The translations under genes were made by a program, and so were the position numbers. Below, piece by piece: positions 1 to 5,784 of a DNA stretch of 6,881 nucleotides. Each line of letters starts with the position of its first letter. Within the stretch, counting starts at the first letter, position 1. Source of the stretch: Tardiphaga sp. (GTDB lineage Bacteria > Pseudomonadota > Alphaproteobacteria > Rhizobiales > Xanthobacteraceae); assembly GCA_014377915.1 (NCBI GenBank), contig JACMOT010000234.1, forward strand, positions 1-6,881. The letters are read 5' to 3'. Below the pieces are notes generated by a model. It ran no database searches, was not told the origin of the DNA, and saw only the letters and a program-made list of their open reading frames with translations.

Positions 1-1019
1 ACGTGTAGTGGATGGTCGTGCCACCCTCTGTCAGGGCGTCGCCACTGCGGTTGACCGGCGTGTAGCCGTTGCCGACGAGGCCGTCGATCGCGAAGTACAT
101 GCCGATCGCCGACAGCACGCCGGCTCCGACCACGCCCTGGTAGAGGGCGCGCATGACGTTCTTGCCGCGGACGAAGAACGTGCCGACGATCGAGGTGATG
201 ATGCAGGTGCCGCAGATCGCGAGCGGATAGAGCATGATGCTCGGCAGAAGCGCGGACGCGCCGAAGAAGATCGAGCCGAGGACCATGGTCGCGACGACCG
301 TCACCGCATAGGTCTCGAAGAGGTCGGCCGCCATGCCGGCGCAATCGCCGACATTGTGGCCGGCGGTGTGGGCGGAGGGCGGGGGGGTTGGGGGGGCCAC
401 CCCCCGGGATGCCGGCTTCCACCTTGCCAACGAGATCGCCGCCGACATCGGCGCCCTTGGTGAAGATGCCGCCGCCAAGCCGCGCGAAGATCGAAATCAG
501 CGAGGCACCGAAGGCCAGCGCAACAAGCGCGTCGATCACGGTGCGGTCCTCGCCGCCGACGGTGTACCCGGCGATCTCGACCAGGTAATAGAAGAATACC
601 GCGATCGCGAGCAGCGCGAGGCCCGCCACCAGCATGCCGGTGATGGCGCCGGCCTTGAAGGCCAGCTCAAGCCCGCCGGCCAGCGAGATGGTCGCAGCCT
701 GCGCGGTGCGGACATTGGCGCGCACCGAGACGTTCATGCCGATGAAGCCGGCCGCGCCGGATAGTACCGATCCGATCACGAAGCCCACCGCGACCAGCGC
801 ACCGAGGAAGTAATAGAGCAACACGAAGATGACCACGCCGACGATCGCGATCGTCATGTATTGCCGCTTCAGATAGGCCTGCGCGCCCTCGCGCACCGCT
901 TCTGCGATTTCCTGCATCCGCGCATTTCCGGCGTCCGCTTTCATTACCGATGCCGTCGCCCAGATCGCGTATACGATCGAAAGTGCTCCGCAAAGCACAA
1001 TCACCCACAATGCTGTCAT
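1..1019 (-). CDS. hppA: Membrane-bound ion-translocating pyrophosphatase, N-terminal half, with an internal frameshift
   Basis: HppA is a polytopic inner-membrane protein that couples hydrolysis of pyrophosphate to export of H+ (in some members Na+). The start is ATG at 1019-1017, preceded by AGGAAGGA. Visible landmarks are a first membrane helix (about residues 3-25), [11 protein letters not shown] (44-54), alternating hydrophobic segments, and the pyrophosphate/Mg site [13 protein letters not shown] (189-201). After GIP (203-205) the expected acidic segment is garbled and one base too long (see 358-403). Reading resumes one frame over with [16 protein letters not shown] and stays clean to the window edge, ending in [10 protein letters not shown]. 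About 340 of the usual roughly 700 residues are present. Neither frame has a stop between the lesion and the edge. The residues that decide K+ dependence lie in the missing half. Family identity is certain. Whether the gene is functional depends on whether the frameshift is real. It is separated from thiL by 166 bp and is probably its own transcription unit. Confidence 0.93.
   Translation of the reverse strand, partial: MTALWVIVLCGALSIVYAIWATASVMKADAGNARMQEIAEAVREGAQAYLKRQYMTIAIVGVVIFVLLYYFLGALVAVGFVIGSVLSGAAGFIGMNVSVRANVRTAQAATISLAGGLELAFKAGAITGMLVAGLALLAIAVFFYYLVEIAGYTVGGEDRTVIDALVALAFGASLISIFARLGGGIFTKGADVGGDLVGKVEAGIPGGGPPNPPALRPHRRPQCRRLRRHGGRPLRDLCGDGRRDHGPRLDLLRRVRASAEHHALSARDLRHLHHHLDRRHVLRPRQERHARPLPGRGRSRRAVGDRHVLRDRRPRRQRLHAGQPQWRRPDRGWHDHPLH
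358..403 (-). other. Frameshifting G/C-only patch inside the hppA active-site region
   Basis: On the plus strand this stretch has runs of seven G (381-387), seven G (390-396) and six C (400-405). Read on the minus strand against the family pattern EDDPRNPATIADNVGDN, conserved residues become E>G, D>G, D>G, R>P, I>S, D>H, N>T, V>A and D>H, and one extra base lies around 377-383. Both flanks match the family perfectly (KVEAGIP before, [14 protein letters not shown] after). The two D>H changes fall on acidic residues that, by family knowledge, correspond to Mg-pyrophosphate ligands. Dense substitution towards G and C plus an indel in about 46 bp, with clean sequence on both sides, looks more like low-quality base calls than evolution. 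The expected bases are inferred from protein conservation, so third codon positions are uncertain. Confidence 0.85.
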
Positions 1020-1031
1020 GGAATGCCTCAG

Positions 1032-1039
1032 TCCTTCCT
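1032..1039 (-). promoter_or_regulatory. Ribosome binding site of hppA
   Basis: The minus strand reads AGGAAGGA, ending 12 nt before the ATG at 1019. It is the best Shine-Dalgarno match near the start. It supports the hppA start rather than a different-frame ORF (ATG at 1083) that overlaps the gene start. Confidence 0.6.
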
Positions 1040-1065
1040 GCCCCGCGCCCTGTTATCGGACGCAT

Positions 1066-1097
1066 AAAAGGAGGCCTGCCCACGCGAGGACGGCCTC
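1066..1097 (-). terminator. Possible intrinsic terminator or leader hairpin between thiL and hppA
   Basis: On the minus strand a perfect 6-bp GC-rich stem GAGGCC/GGCCTC (1092-1097 with 1071-1076) encloses a 15-nt loop and is followed by CTTTTAT. It lies 89 nt after the thiL stop and about 47 nt before the hppA start. It could end the rib-nusB-thiL transcript. If the hppA promoter lies upstream of it, it could instead act as a leader structure. The stem is short and the U tract has only four T, so the call is tentative. Confidence 0.35.
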
Positions 1098-1107
1098 TCG
1101 TGACCCA

Positions 1108-1136
1108 AGCATGGCAAAATCGCCCCCAGGGTGCAA
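1108..1136 (-). promoter_or_regulatory. Weak sigma-70-type promoter candidate for hppA
   Basis: On the minus strand TTGCAC (1131-1136) and CATGCT (1108-1113) are 17 bp apart. The -35 box fits reasonably. The -10 box keeps only the A at position 2 and the T at positions 3 and 6 of TATAAT. It lies in the thiL-hppA gap, upstream of the hairpin at 1066-1097, so transcripts from it would cross that hairpin. This is a low-confidence match by eye. Confidence 0.2.
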
Positions 1137-1185
1137 CGCTGCGAAAGGCTAATCCGGGGTATTTTGGAGGATTGACGCAGACTAC

Positions 1186-2169
1186 TCAGAAATGACTATA
1201 GGACGTCCGGGCCAATAAGATCGCCTTGCCCCGCGCATCGACAAAGCGCGGCGGTTCTGTGCCTTCGACAATTTCGCCGATGACCGTCACGTCGACGCCG
1301 GCCTGTTGCGCATCGCTCCGGAAGGCGTCCCAGGCGACCACCGGAACCGTGCACAGGATTTCGTAGTCATCGCCGCCGGCGACAATCGCCTCTGGATCGA
1401 CGATGCCACGCTCGAGCAGCAGCCGCACCGGCGCCGACAGCGGCACGGCGTCAATCTCGATCTGCGCCGACACGCCCGACACCGCGCACAGCTTGGCGAG
1501 ATCGCCGGCCAGCCCATCGGAGACGTCCATCGCCGCGCTGGCGTGGTCGCGCAAGCACTGGGCGAGCGTGCTGCGCGGCTGCGGAAAGCGATAGCGGGTG
1601 ATCAGCGCGGCGGCGGATGAAAGCTCGCTGCCGAGCGCCGCCTTCGCCGCGCCGCCGGTCAGAAAATTCAGCCCCAGCGCCGCGTCGCCAATGGTGCCGC
1701 TGACCACCACGCGGTCACCGATCGCAGCGCCGAAGCGCCGAACCATCCTGCCCACCGGCACCCGTCCGAACGCGGTGACCGAAATCATCAACGGCCCCGG
1801 CGTCGATACCGTATCGCCACCAAGCAACGGGCAACCATACAATGCGATGTCCTCGCCAAGCCCGCGCGCGAATGCCGCGAGCCAGTCAGGGTCAGCCTCG
1901 CGCAACGCCAGCGTCAGCAGGAAGCCCGCCGGCACCGCGCCCTTGGCGGCGAGATCCGACAGGTTCACGCGCAAGGCTTTTCGAGCCACGCTGTCGGCGG
2001 GATCGGTGGCCAGGAAATGCACGCCCTCGACAATGGCGTCGGTGTTGATGACGATGTCATGACCATCCGCCTTCAGCACAGCGGCATCATCGGTCAGGCC
2101 GAACGCGCCGGGATCGGTCGCGAGCGGCTTGAAATAGCTGGAAATGATGGAATCTTCGCCGGAGGTCAT
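1186..2169 (-). CDS. thiL: Thiamine-monophosphate kinase
   Basis: ThiL phosphorylates thiamine monophosphate with ATP to thiamine diphosphate, the last step of cofactor synthesis, in the cytoplasm. The 327-residue product has the usual family length and motif order: EDSIIS (5-10), LTDDAAVL (25-32), TDAIVEGVHF (43-52), NLSDLAAKGA (69-78), LLGGDTV (115-121), RYRFPQPR (192-199), AMDVSDGLAGDL (213-224) and GGDDYEIL (265-272). The Asp-rich motifs bind Mg-ATP and substrate in this PurM-like fold. I chose ATG at 2169-2167 because the conserved N-terminus starts there. An in-frame ATG at 2244 would add 25 residues translated from the palindromic repeat at 2199-2275. No strong ribosome binding site precedes either start. 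The gene follows nusB, a common arrangement in alphaproteobacteria. It ends in TGA at 1188-1186. Confidence 0.95.
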   Translation of the reverse strand: MTSGEDSIISSYFKPLATDPGAFGLTDDAAVLKADGHDIVINTDAIVEGVHFLATDPADSVARKALRVNLSDLAAKGAVPAGFLLTLALREADPDWLAAFARGLGEDIALYGCPLLGGDTVSTPGPLMISVTAFGRVPVGRMVRRFGAAIGDRVVVSGTIGDAALGLNFLTGGAAKAALGSELSSAAALITRYRFPQPRSTLAQCLRDHASAAMDVSDGLAGDLAKLCAVSGVSAQIEIDAVPLSAPVRLLLERGIVDPEAIVAGGDDYEILCTVPVVAWDAFRSDAQQAGVDVTVIGEIVEGTEPPRFVDARGKAILLARTSYSHF

Positions 2170-2198
2170 AGTTGTGCGCCGTTCGACATTTTGCGCGC

Positions 2199-2275
2199 CG
2201 TCATTGCGAGGAGCGAAGCGACGCGGAAATCCAGATAGCTGCAAGCGAAGACTGGATTGCTTCGTCGCAATGACG
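2199..2275. repeat. Dispersed palindromic intergenic repeat between nusB and thiL
   Basis: Perfect 11-bp outer arms CGTCATTGCGA (2199-2209) and TCGCAATGACG (2265-2275) enclose inner arms ATCCAG (2229-2234) and CTGGAT (2252-2257). The left side carries an extra GGAGCGAAGCGA bulge. The core closely matches a repeat I recall as frequent between genes in Bradyrhizobium and Rhodopseudomonas chromosomes. That copy number is from memory and cannot be tested in one window. It occupies most of the 113-bp gap and would fold into a long hairpin in the nusB-thiL transcript. Confidence 0.8.
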
Positions 2276-2282
2276 GCTGATT

Positions 2283-2804
2283 CTACCGCGAAAACTCATC
2301 GGCGCGAAACCGCCGCGCGATCAGGTCGAGCACGGCGTTGACCATGCCAGTCTCGTCGTCTTCGACGAAGGCATGCGCCACGGCGACATATTCGGAGACG
2401 ATGACCCGCGCCGGGATGTCCTTGCGATGCTCCAGCTCGTAAGCCCCTGCCCGCATCACTGCACGCAGGATTGCCTCGATGCGGGCGAGCGGCCAGCCCT
2501 TCGACAGCGCCTCATCGATCAGGGGATCGAGCTTGTTCTGATCGCGCAGCACGCCGGCGACGATATCCTGGAAGAACGCCTCTTCCGCTGGCAGGTACTG
2601 ATCGCCCTCGACCTCGTTGCCGAGCCAGTGGCTTTCGAACTCGGCGAAAATATCGTTGATCCCGGCGCCGCCGATATCCATCTGGTACAGCGCCTGTACC
2701 GCCGCGAGCCTCGCCGCGCCGCGCTTGTTGGCCTTCTTCTCGGCGGGCTTGCTGTCCGACTTCTTGTCGGATTTTTTCGCGGTCGCCTTCTTGATCTCTG
2801 CCAT
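2283..2804 (-). CDS. nusB: Transcription antitermination protein NusB
   Basis: NusB pairs with NusE (ribosomal protein S10) on boxA RNA and keeps RNA polymerase processive through rRNA operons. The 173-residue product has the typical helical core: RGAARLAAVQALYQMD (28-43), EEAFFQDIVAGV (74-85), RIEAILRAVMRAGAYEL (108-124), IPARVIVSEYVAVAHAF (130-146) and MVNAVLDLIARRFR (154-167). Ahead of it is a lysine-rich, probably disordered tail of about 27 residues, absent from shorter family members. I chose ATG at 2804; a GTG directly before it (2807) could also serve. GAAGAG lies 7 nt upstream, inside the end of ribH. Only 3 bp separate the ribH stop from this ATG, so the two are probably translationally coupled. 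The stop is TAG at 2285-2283. Confidence 0.94.
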   Translation of the reverse strand: MAEIKKATAKKSDKKSDSKPAEKKANKRGAARLAAVQALYQMDIGGAGINDIFAEFESHWLGNEVEGDQYLPAEEAFFQDIVAGVLRDQNKLDPLIDEALSKGWPLARIEAILRAVMRAGAYELEHRKDIPARVIVSEYVAVAHAFVEDDETGMVNAVLDLIARRFRADEFSR

Positions 2805-2807
2805 CAC

Positions 2808-3299
2808 TCAGCTCTTCGCCAGACGGCGTTTGATGCGCAGCACTGCGAGTGCCGCGCGCGCGGCATCGCCGCCCTTGTTGAGATCGCCAGGACGGGCTCG
2901 CGCCCAGGCCTGCTCATCGGTATTGACCGTGATAATACCGTTGCCGAGCGGCAGGCGCAGATCGACCGAAAGGTCCGTCAGCCCGCGTGAGGATTCCATC
3001 GAGACGATCTCGAAATGAAACGTCTCGCCGCGCACCACGCAGCCGAGCGCGATGGCGCAATGATACGGCGTACCATTCGCCGCGGCGGCGTCGATCGCGA
3101 TCGCGATCGCAGCCGGAATCTCCAGCGCGCCGGGCACTGTAATGACGTCATGGGAGAGGCCGGCCAGCCTCAGCTCGGCAATCGCACCTTGCAGCAGCGC
3201 ATCCTGGATGTCGTCGTAGAAGCGGGCCTCGACAATCAGCGCCCGCGCGCCGGAAATATCGGTCTGGTCCTGCAACTGAGCGCGTCGCGCGTCGGCCAT
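2808..3299 (-). CDS. ribH: 6,7-dimethyl-8-ribityllumazine synthase
   Basis: RibH condenses 5-amino-6-ribitylaminouracil with 3,4-dihydroxy-2-butanone 4-phosphate to give lumazine, the substrate of riboflavin synthase; family members form pentamers or 60-mers. The 163-residue product shows the family signatures [10 protein letters not shown] (21-30), VPGALEIP (55-62), [14 protein letters not shown] (84-97) with the likely catalytic His95, and [12 protein letters not shown] (116-127). The C-terminal [11 protein letters not shown] is also typical. The start ATG at 3299 matches the usual N-terminus MADARRA; the ribosome binding site is weak (GGGAC 5-9 nt upstream). A possible promoter lies just upstream in the 82-bp gap after ribE. 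The coding sequence contains three exact tandem GATCGC units (3093-3110) encoding an Ile-Ala run in a helix. nusB follows immediately. Confidence 0.96.
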   Translation of the reverse strand: MADARRAQLQDQTDISGARALIVEARFYDDIQDALLQGAIAELRLAGLSHDVITVPGALEIPAAIAIAIDAAAANGTPYHCAIALGCVVRGETFHFEIVSMESSRGLTDLSVDLRLPLGNGIITVNTDEQAWARARPGDLNKGGDAARAALAVLRIKRRLAKS

Positions 3300-3332
3300 G
3301 GTGGTCCCGTCAGAATGAATTGATTGCGCAGG

Positions 3333-3361
3333 GTTTTAGGCGCAGCGCGAGCGGATGCCAA
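3333..3361 (-). promoter_or_regulatory. Sigma-70-type promoter candidate ahead of ribH
   Basis: On the minus strand TTGGCA (3356-3361; 5 of 6 to TTGACA) and TAAAAC (3333-3338; 4 of 6 to TATAAT) are separated by exactly 17 bp. Transcription would start near 3326, about 27 nt before the ribH ATG. It sits in the 82-bp ribE-ribH gap, so ribH-nusB-thiL could be transcribed apart from the upstream genes. Read by eye; not tested. Confidence 0.4.
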
Positions 3362-3381
3362 GGGTGCTCGGCACGCCGCCG

Positions 3382-3990
3382 CTATTTCATTTCCGACAGC
3401 CGCGCCGCGTAGCGCGCCATCAGGTCGATCTCGAGATTGATCTCGCTGCCATCCTGCCAGTCACCCAGCATGGTCGCTCCCAGCGTATGCGGGATGATCA
3501 GCACCGTGAAATCGCAATCGGCGACGGTATTCACCGTCAGCGACGCGCCATCCAGCGTCACCGAGCCCTTGCTGGCGACGAAGCGCGCCAATTCGCGGGG
3601 CGCGCGCAGCGTGAACCGCGCCATGTCCGGCAGGTCTTCGCGCGTCACGATGGTGGCGATGCCGTCGGCATGGCCCGCGACGATATGGCCGCCGAGTTCG
3701 TCGCCGATCTTCAGCGCGCGCTCCAGATTGAGCCTCGTGCCCGCCTTCCAGTGCCGCGCCGTCGTCATCCCCAGCGTCTCCGCGGCGGCGTCGACCTCGA
3801 ACCAGGTGCGATCACCGGCGATGCCGGAGCCGACCACCGTCAGGCAGACGCCGTTGCAGGCGATCGAGGCGCCGTCGGCAATGGTGGTCTGATCGTAGCG
3901 GCACAGGATACGCAGCCGGTGCAGTTGCCCCTGCGCGACGGGCGTCAGGGTCTCGATCTCGCCGATGTCGGTAATGATGCCGGTAAACAT
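3382..3990 (-). CDS. ribE: Riboflavin synthase, alpha subunit
   Basis: The enzyme dismutates two 6,7-dimethyl-8-ribityllumazine molecules into riboflavin and the pyrimidine that RibH reuses. The 202 residues form two homologous lumazine-binding barrels. The first starts with the invariant MFTGII (1-6) and carries GASIACNGVCLTV (40-52). The second starts at GGHIVAGHADG (100-110) and carries KGSVTLDGASLTVN (141-154). The tail has IIPHTL (165-170) and a C-terminal helix. The length is normal for the family. Start ATG at 3990 is preceded by a purine-rich AGAAGAGAG. Immediately before that lies the long palindrome at 4007-4076, so in the mRNA the hairpin would end a few bases from the ribosome binding site. 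Some databases call this gene ribC. Confidence 0.96.
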   Translation of the reverse strand: MFTGIITDIGEIETLTPVAQGQLHRLRILCRYDQTTIADGASIACNGVCLTVVGSGIAGDRTWFEVDAAAETLGMTTARHWKAGTRLNLERALKIGDELGGHIVAGHADGIATIVTREDLPDMARFTLRAPRELARFVASKGSVTLDGASLTVNTVADCDFTVLIIPHTLGATMLGDWQDGSEINLEIDLMARYAARLSEMK

Positions 3991-4006
3991 GAACTCTCTT
4001 CTGGTA

Positions 4007-4076
4007 GGATGGGTTGAGCGTTTTCGCGAAACCCATCGGCGAAGGGTGACGGGTTTCGCAAGCGCTCAACCCATCC
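4007..4076. repeat. Two-stem palindromic intergenic repeat between ribD and ribE
   Basis: Outer arms GGATGGGTTGAGCG (4007-4020) and CGCTCAACCCATCC (4063-4076) pair over 14 bp. Inner arms GCGAAACCC (4026-4034) and GGGTTTCGC (4051-4059) pair over 9 bp around a 16-nt loop. The element fills the gap from 9 nt after the ribD stop to just before the ribE ribosome binding site. GATGGGTT/GCGAAACCCATC-type repeats are, as I recall, scattered through Bradyrhizobium-group genomes; the copy number cannot be judged here. It shares no arm with the element at 2199-2275, so it is a different family. There is no T run, so it is not a classical terminator. Confidence 0.8.
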
Positions 4077-4085
4077 TGCGGCCCG

Positions 4086-5246
4086 TCAAGGTTTGCAGCG
4101 CTCGTAAACCGTTAGCGTATCGTTCTCAAGTGTTTCGCTAGCATGGACGGCAAAGTCCGGCGACCCGGTGATGGCCGATAGCGGCAATGCATCCAGCGCG
4201 TTGATGCCGTCGCCACCGATCGGGGTCGGTCCACGAAACAGCCAGATCTCGTCGACCAGTCCGGCCGTCACGAAGGACGACGCGACGCGTGACCCGCCCT
4301 CCACCAGCAGTCGGGCAATGCCCTTCTCCGCCAGCGCGCGCAGCACGGCGGGCAGATCCAGCCCCGGCGGTGGCGTGGTTGTCGTCGGCACCCGGAATAC
4401 GTGGGCGCCGGCGGCGCCGAGCTTCATCGCGGCGGGAGCTTCCGACAGGCTGGAGGTCATCACCCATAGCGGATGTTCGCGCGCGCTATGGACCAGCCGG
4501 GTGGTGCCCGGCAGCCGCAGCGCGCGGTCCAGCACCACGCGGACCGGCGACCGCGCGGCCATGCCAGGCAGCCGGCAGGTCAGTTCGGGATCATCGGCCA
4601 GCACCGTGCCGATGCCGACCAGCACCGCGTCGCATTGGGCGCGCAACAAATGCACGCGCGCCCGCGCCGCCTCGCCGGTTACGGCCACCGGCCTGTGGCC
4701 GGCCGCGGCGATCTTGCCGTCGGGCGATACCGCCAGTTTCAGCACCACATAAGGACGCTTGTCGCGGACGCGGTAAAAATGTCCGGCATGGGCGCGGGCG
4801 GCGTCCTGCGCGCCCAGGCCGACATCGACCCGGACCCCCGCGGCGCGCAGCCGCGCATGGCCCTGCCCCGCGACCTCCGGATTGGGGTCCTCGATCGCCG
4901 ATACGACGCGGACAATTCCCGCGGCGATCACCGCGTCCGCGCAGGGCGGCGATTTGCCGACATGCGAACACGGCTCCAGCGTGACATAGAGGGTGGCGCC
5001 ATCGGCGGCCGCGCCGGCCTGCGCCAGCGCCACCGGCTCGGCATGGGGCCGGCCGCCGGGCTGGGTCCAGCCGCGGCCAACGATGATTCCGTCCTTGACG
5101 ATGACCGCGCCGACGGCGGGGTTGGGCCAGCAGCGACCCTGCCCGCGCCGGCCGAGCGTCAGCGCCAGCTGCATGAAGCGGGCGTCGCTCGCCTTCGCTT
5201 CGGCCGATTTTTCGGCATATTGATCTTCCAGTATCCGGAAGATCAT
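4086..5246 (-). CDS. ribD: Bifunctional diaminohydroxyphosphoribosylaminopyrimidine deaminase / 5-amino-6-(5-phosphoribosylamino)uracil reductase
   Basis: RibD carries out two consecutive steps of riboflavin synthesis: deamination of the pyrimidine made from GTP, then NADPH-dependent reduction of the ribose side chain. The N-terminal deaminase domain (about 22-145) has [11 protein letters not shown] (40-50) and the zinc ligands HAE (68-70) and [11 protein letters not shown] (92-102), with H68, C93 and C102 as ligands and E70 as proton carrier. The C-terminal reductase domain (about 164-384) has [11 protein letters not shown] (170-180), [16 protein letters not shown] (210-225), LLVEGGSRV (313-321) and [11 protein letters not shown] (337-347). 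The length of 386 residues is normal. The start ATG at 5246 overlaps the nrdR stop as ATGA and has no clear ribosome binding site, which suggests coupled translation. A 9-bp stem covers the start (5221-5245). The first 20 residues are charged and not conserved in my memory of the family. ribE follows after a palindromic repeat. Confidence 0.96.
   Translation of the reverse strand: MIFRILEDQYAEKSAEAKASDARFMQLALTLGRRGQGRCWPNPAVGAVIVKDGIIVGRGWTQPGGRPHAEPVALAQAGAAADGATLYVTLEPCSHVGKSPPCADAVIAAGIVRVVSAIEDPNPEVAGQGHARLRAAGVRVDVGLGAQDAARAHAGHFYRVRDKRPYVVLKLAVSPDGKIAAAGHRPVAVTGEAARARVHLLRAQCDAVLVGIGTVLADDPELTCRLPGMAARSPVRVVLDRALRLPGTTRLVHSAREHPLWVMTSSLSEAPAAMKLGAAGAHVFRVPTTTTPPPGLDLPAVLRALAEKGIARLLVEGGSRVASSFVTAGLVDEIWLFRGPTPIGGDGINALDALPLSAITGSPDFAVHASETLENDTLTVYERCKP
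5221..5245 (-). promoter_or_regulatory. Perfect 9-bp stem-loop over the ribD start codon
   Basis: TGATCTTCC (5221-5229) and GGAAGATCA (5237-5245) are exact inverted copies around a 7-nt loop. In the minus-strand mRNA the 5' arm begins at the U of the ribD AUG and includes the whole nrdR UGA stop; the stem covers ribD codons 1-9. With no visible Shine-Dalgarno for ribD, the structure could block independent initiation and tie ribD translation to ribosomes finishing nrdR. The pairing is directly visible. The regulatory role is inference. Confidence 0.5.
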
Positions 5247-5749
5247 TTGCGCAACGGCACAGGCTTGGCGTCGGTCTTGTGATCGGGCTTGGGCTCATCC
5301 TCGCCGGACAATTCGCCGAGCACCGCCTCAAAGTCCTTGGCCTCGCGAAAATTGCGATACACCGACGCAAAGCGGACATAGGCGACGTCGTCGACATGGC
5401 GCAGATGCTCCATCACGATCTCGCCGATGGTCTCCGAGGAAATCTCCGCCTCGCCGCCGCTTTCCAGTTCGCGGACGATCGCCGACACCATGGTCTCCAC
5501 CCGCTCCGGATCGACCGGCCGCTTGCGCAGACTGATCTGCAGCGAGCGCACCAGCTTGTCGCGGTCGAACGGCACCCGCCGGCCGTTGCGCTTGATCACC
5601 GTCAGCTCACGCAGCTGCACCCGCTCGAAGGTGGTGAAGCGGAAATTGCAGGCGACGCAGACGCGGCGCCTGCGGATGACCGCGGAATCCTCCGTCGGAC
5701 GCGAATCCTTGACCTGCGTATCGAGGCTGTTGCAGTTCGGGCATCGCAT
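5243..5749 (-). CDS. nrdR: Transcriptional repressor NrdR
   Basis: NrdR binds NrdR boxes at ribonucleotide reductase promoters and represses them according to bound ATP/dATP. The 168-residue product starts with a zinc ribbon whose ligands are C3, C6, C31 and C34 (MRCPNC and CVACNFRF), with the basic run IRRRRV between. The ATP-cone domain follows (about 49-139), with [16 protein letters not shown] (51-66), [15 protein letters not shown] (102-116) and [11 protein letters not shown] (124-134). The last 20 or so residues are a charged, low-complexity tail that makes it longer than the usual roughly 150. The start ATG at 5749 has GGAAGG 8 nt upstream and gives the invariant MRCP; the open frame continues upstream to 5989 only as an antiparallel shadow over glyA. 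It lies 35 bp after glyA and overlaps ribD by 4 bp. I saw no NrdR box or nrd gene in the window. Confidence 0.95.
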   Translation of the reverse strand: MRCPNCNSLDTQVKDSRPTEDSAVIRRRRVCVACNFRFTTFERVQLRELTVIKRNGRRVPFDRDKLVRSLQISLRKRPVDPERVETMVSAIVRELESGGEAEISSETIGEIVMEHLRHVDDVAYVRFASVYRNFREAKDFEAVLGELSGEDEPKPDHKTDAKPVPLRK

Positions 5750-5757
5750 CCGGAGAA

Positions 5758-5763
5758 CCTTCC
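5758..5763 (-). promoter_or_regulatory. Ribosome binding site of nrdR
   Basis: The minus strand reads GGAAGG with 8 nt to the ATG at 5749. It fixes the nrdR start and rules out the 80-residue upstream extension that the open frame allows. Confidence 0.7.
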
Positions 5764-5766
5764 AAG

Positions 5767-5780
5767 TGGCCTTGCGGCCA
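5767..5780 (-). other. Small GNRA-tetraloop hairpin between glyA and nrdR
   Basis: The minus strand reads TGGCC-GCAA-GGCCA: a perfect 5-bp stem closed by a GCAA (GNRA-type) tetraloop. It starts 4 nt after the glyA stop and ends just before the nrdR ribosome binding site. There is no T run, so it is unlikely to terminate. It could be an mRNA stability or processing element, or chance. Confidence 0.35.
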
Positions 5781-5784
5781 GCGC

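Noticed and set aside
8..764. Plus-strand open frames of 151 and 143 codons opposite hppA
   Set aside because: The minus strand encodes clear HppA on both sides of the lesion; the plus-strand translations are charged, repetitive shadows, and both of them run across the corrupted patch.
1172..1200. Plus-strand promoter-like TTGACG ... CTATAG across the end of thiL
   Set aside because: It faces into the antisense of thiL with no gene downstream on that strand and partly overlaps thiL codons; probably chance.
3093..3110. Three exact tandem GATCGC units in ribH, with overlapping GCGATCGC palindromes
   Set aside because: They encode an Ile-Ala run inside a helix of ribH and are explained by codon repetition; three units are too few to call a repeat array.
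3355..4017. A 220-codon open frame on the plus strand, opposite ribE
   Set aside because: Antisense to a well-conserved gene, Arg/His/Gln-rich and without family motifs; a high-GC shadow.
4473..5282. A 269-codon open frame on the plus strand, opposite ribD
   Set aside because: It lies wholly antisense to ribD, with low-complexity Arg/Ala/Gly-rich translation and no recognisable domain. It is a shadow of high-GC codon use.
5247..5784. FMN riboswitch or NrdR box near the rib and nrdR genes
   Set aside because: The gaps before nrdR, ribD, ribE and ribH are short (35, 0, 95 and 82 bp), and I see neither the RFN conserved helices nor a paired NrdR box.
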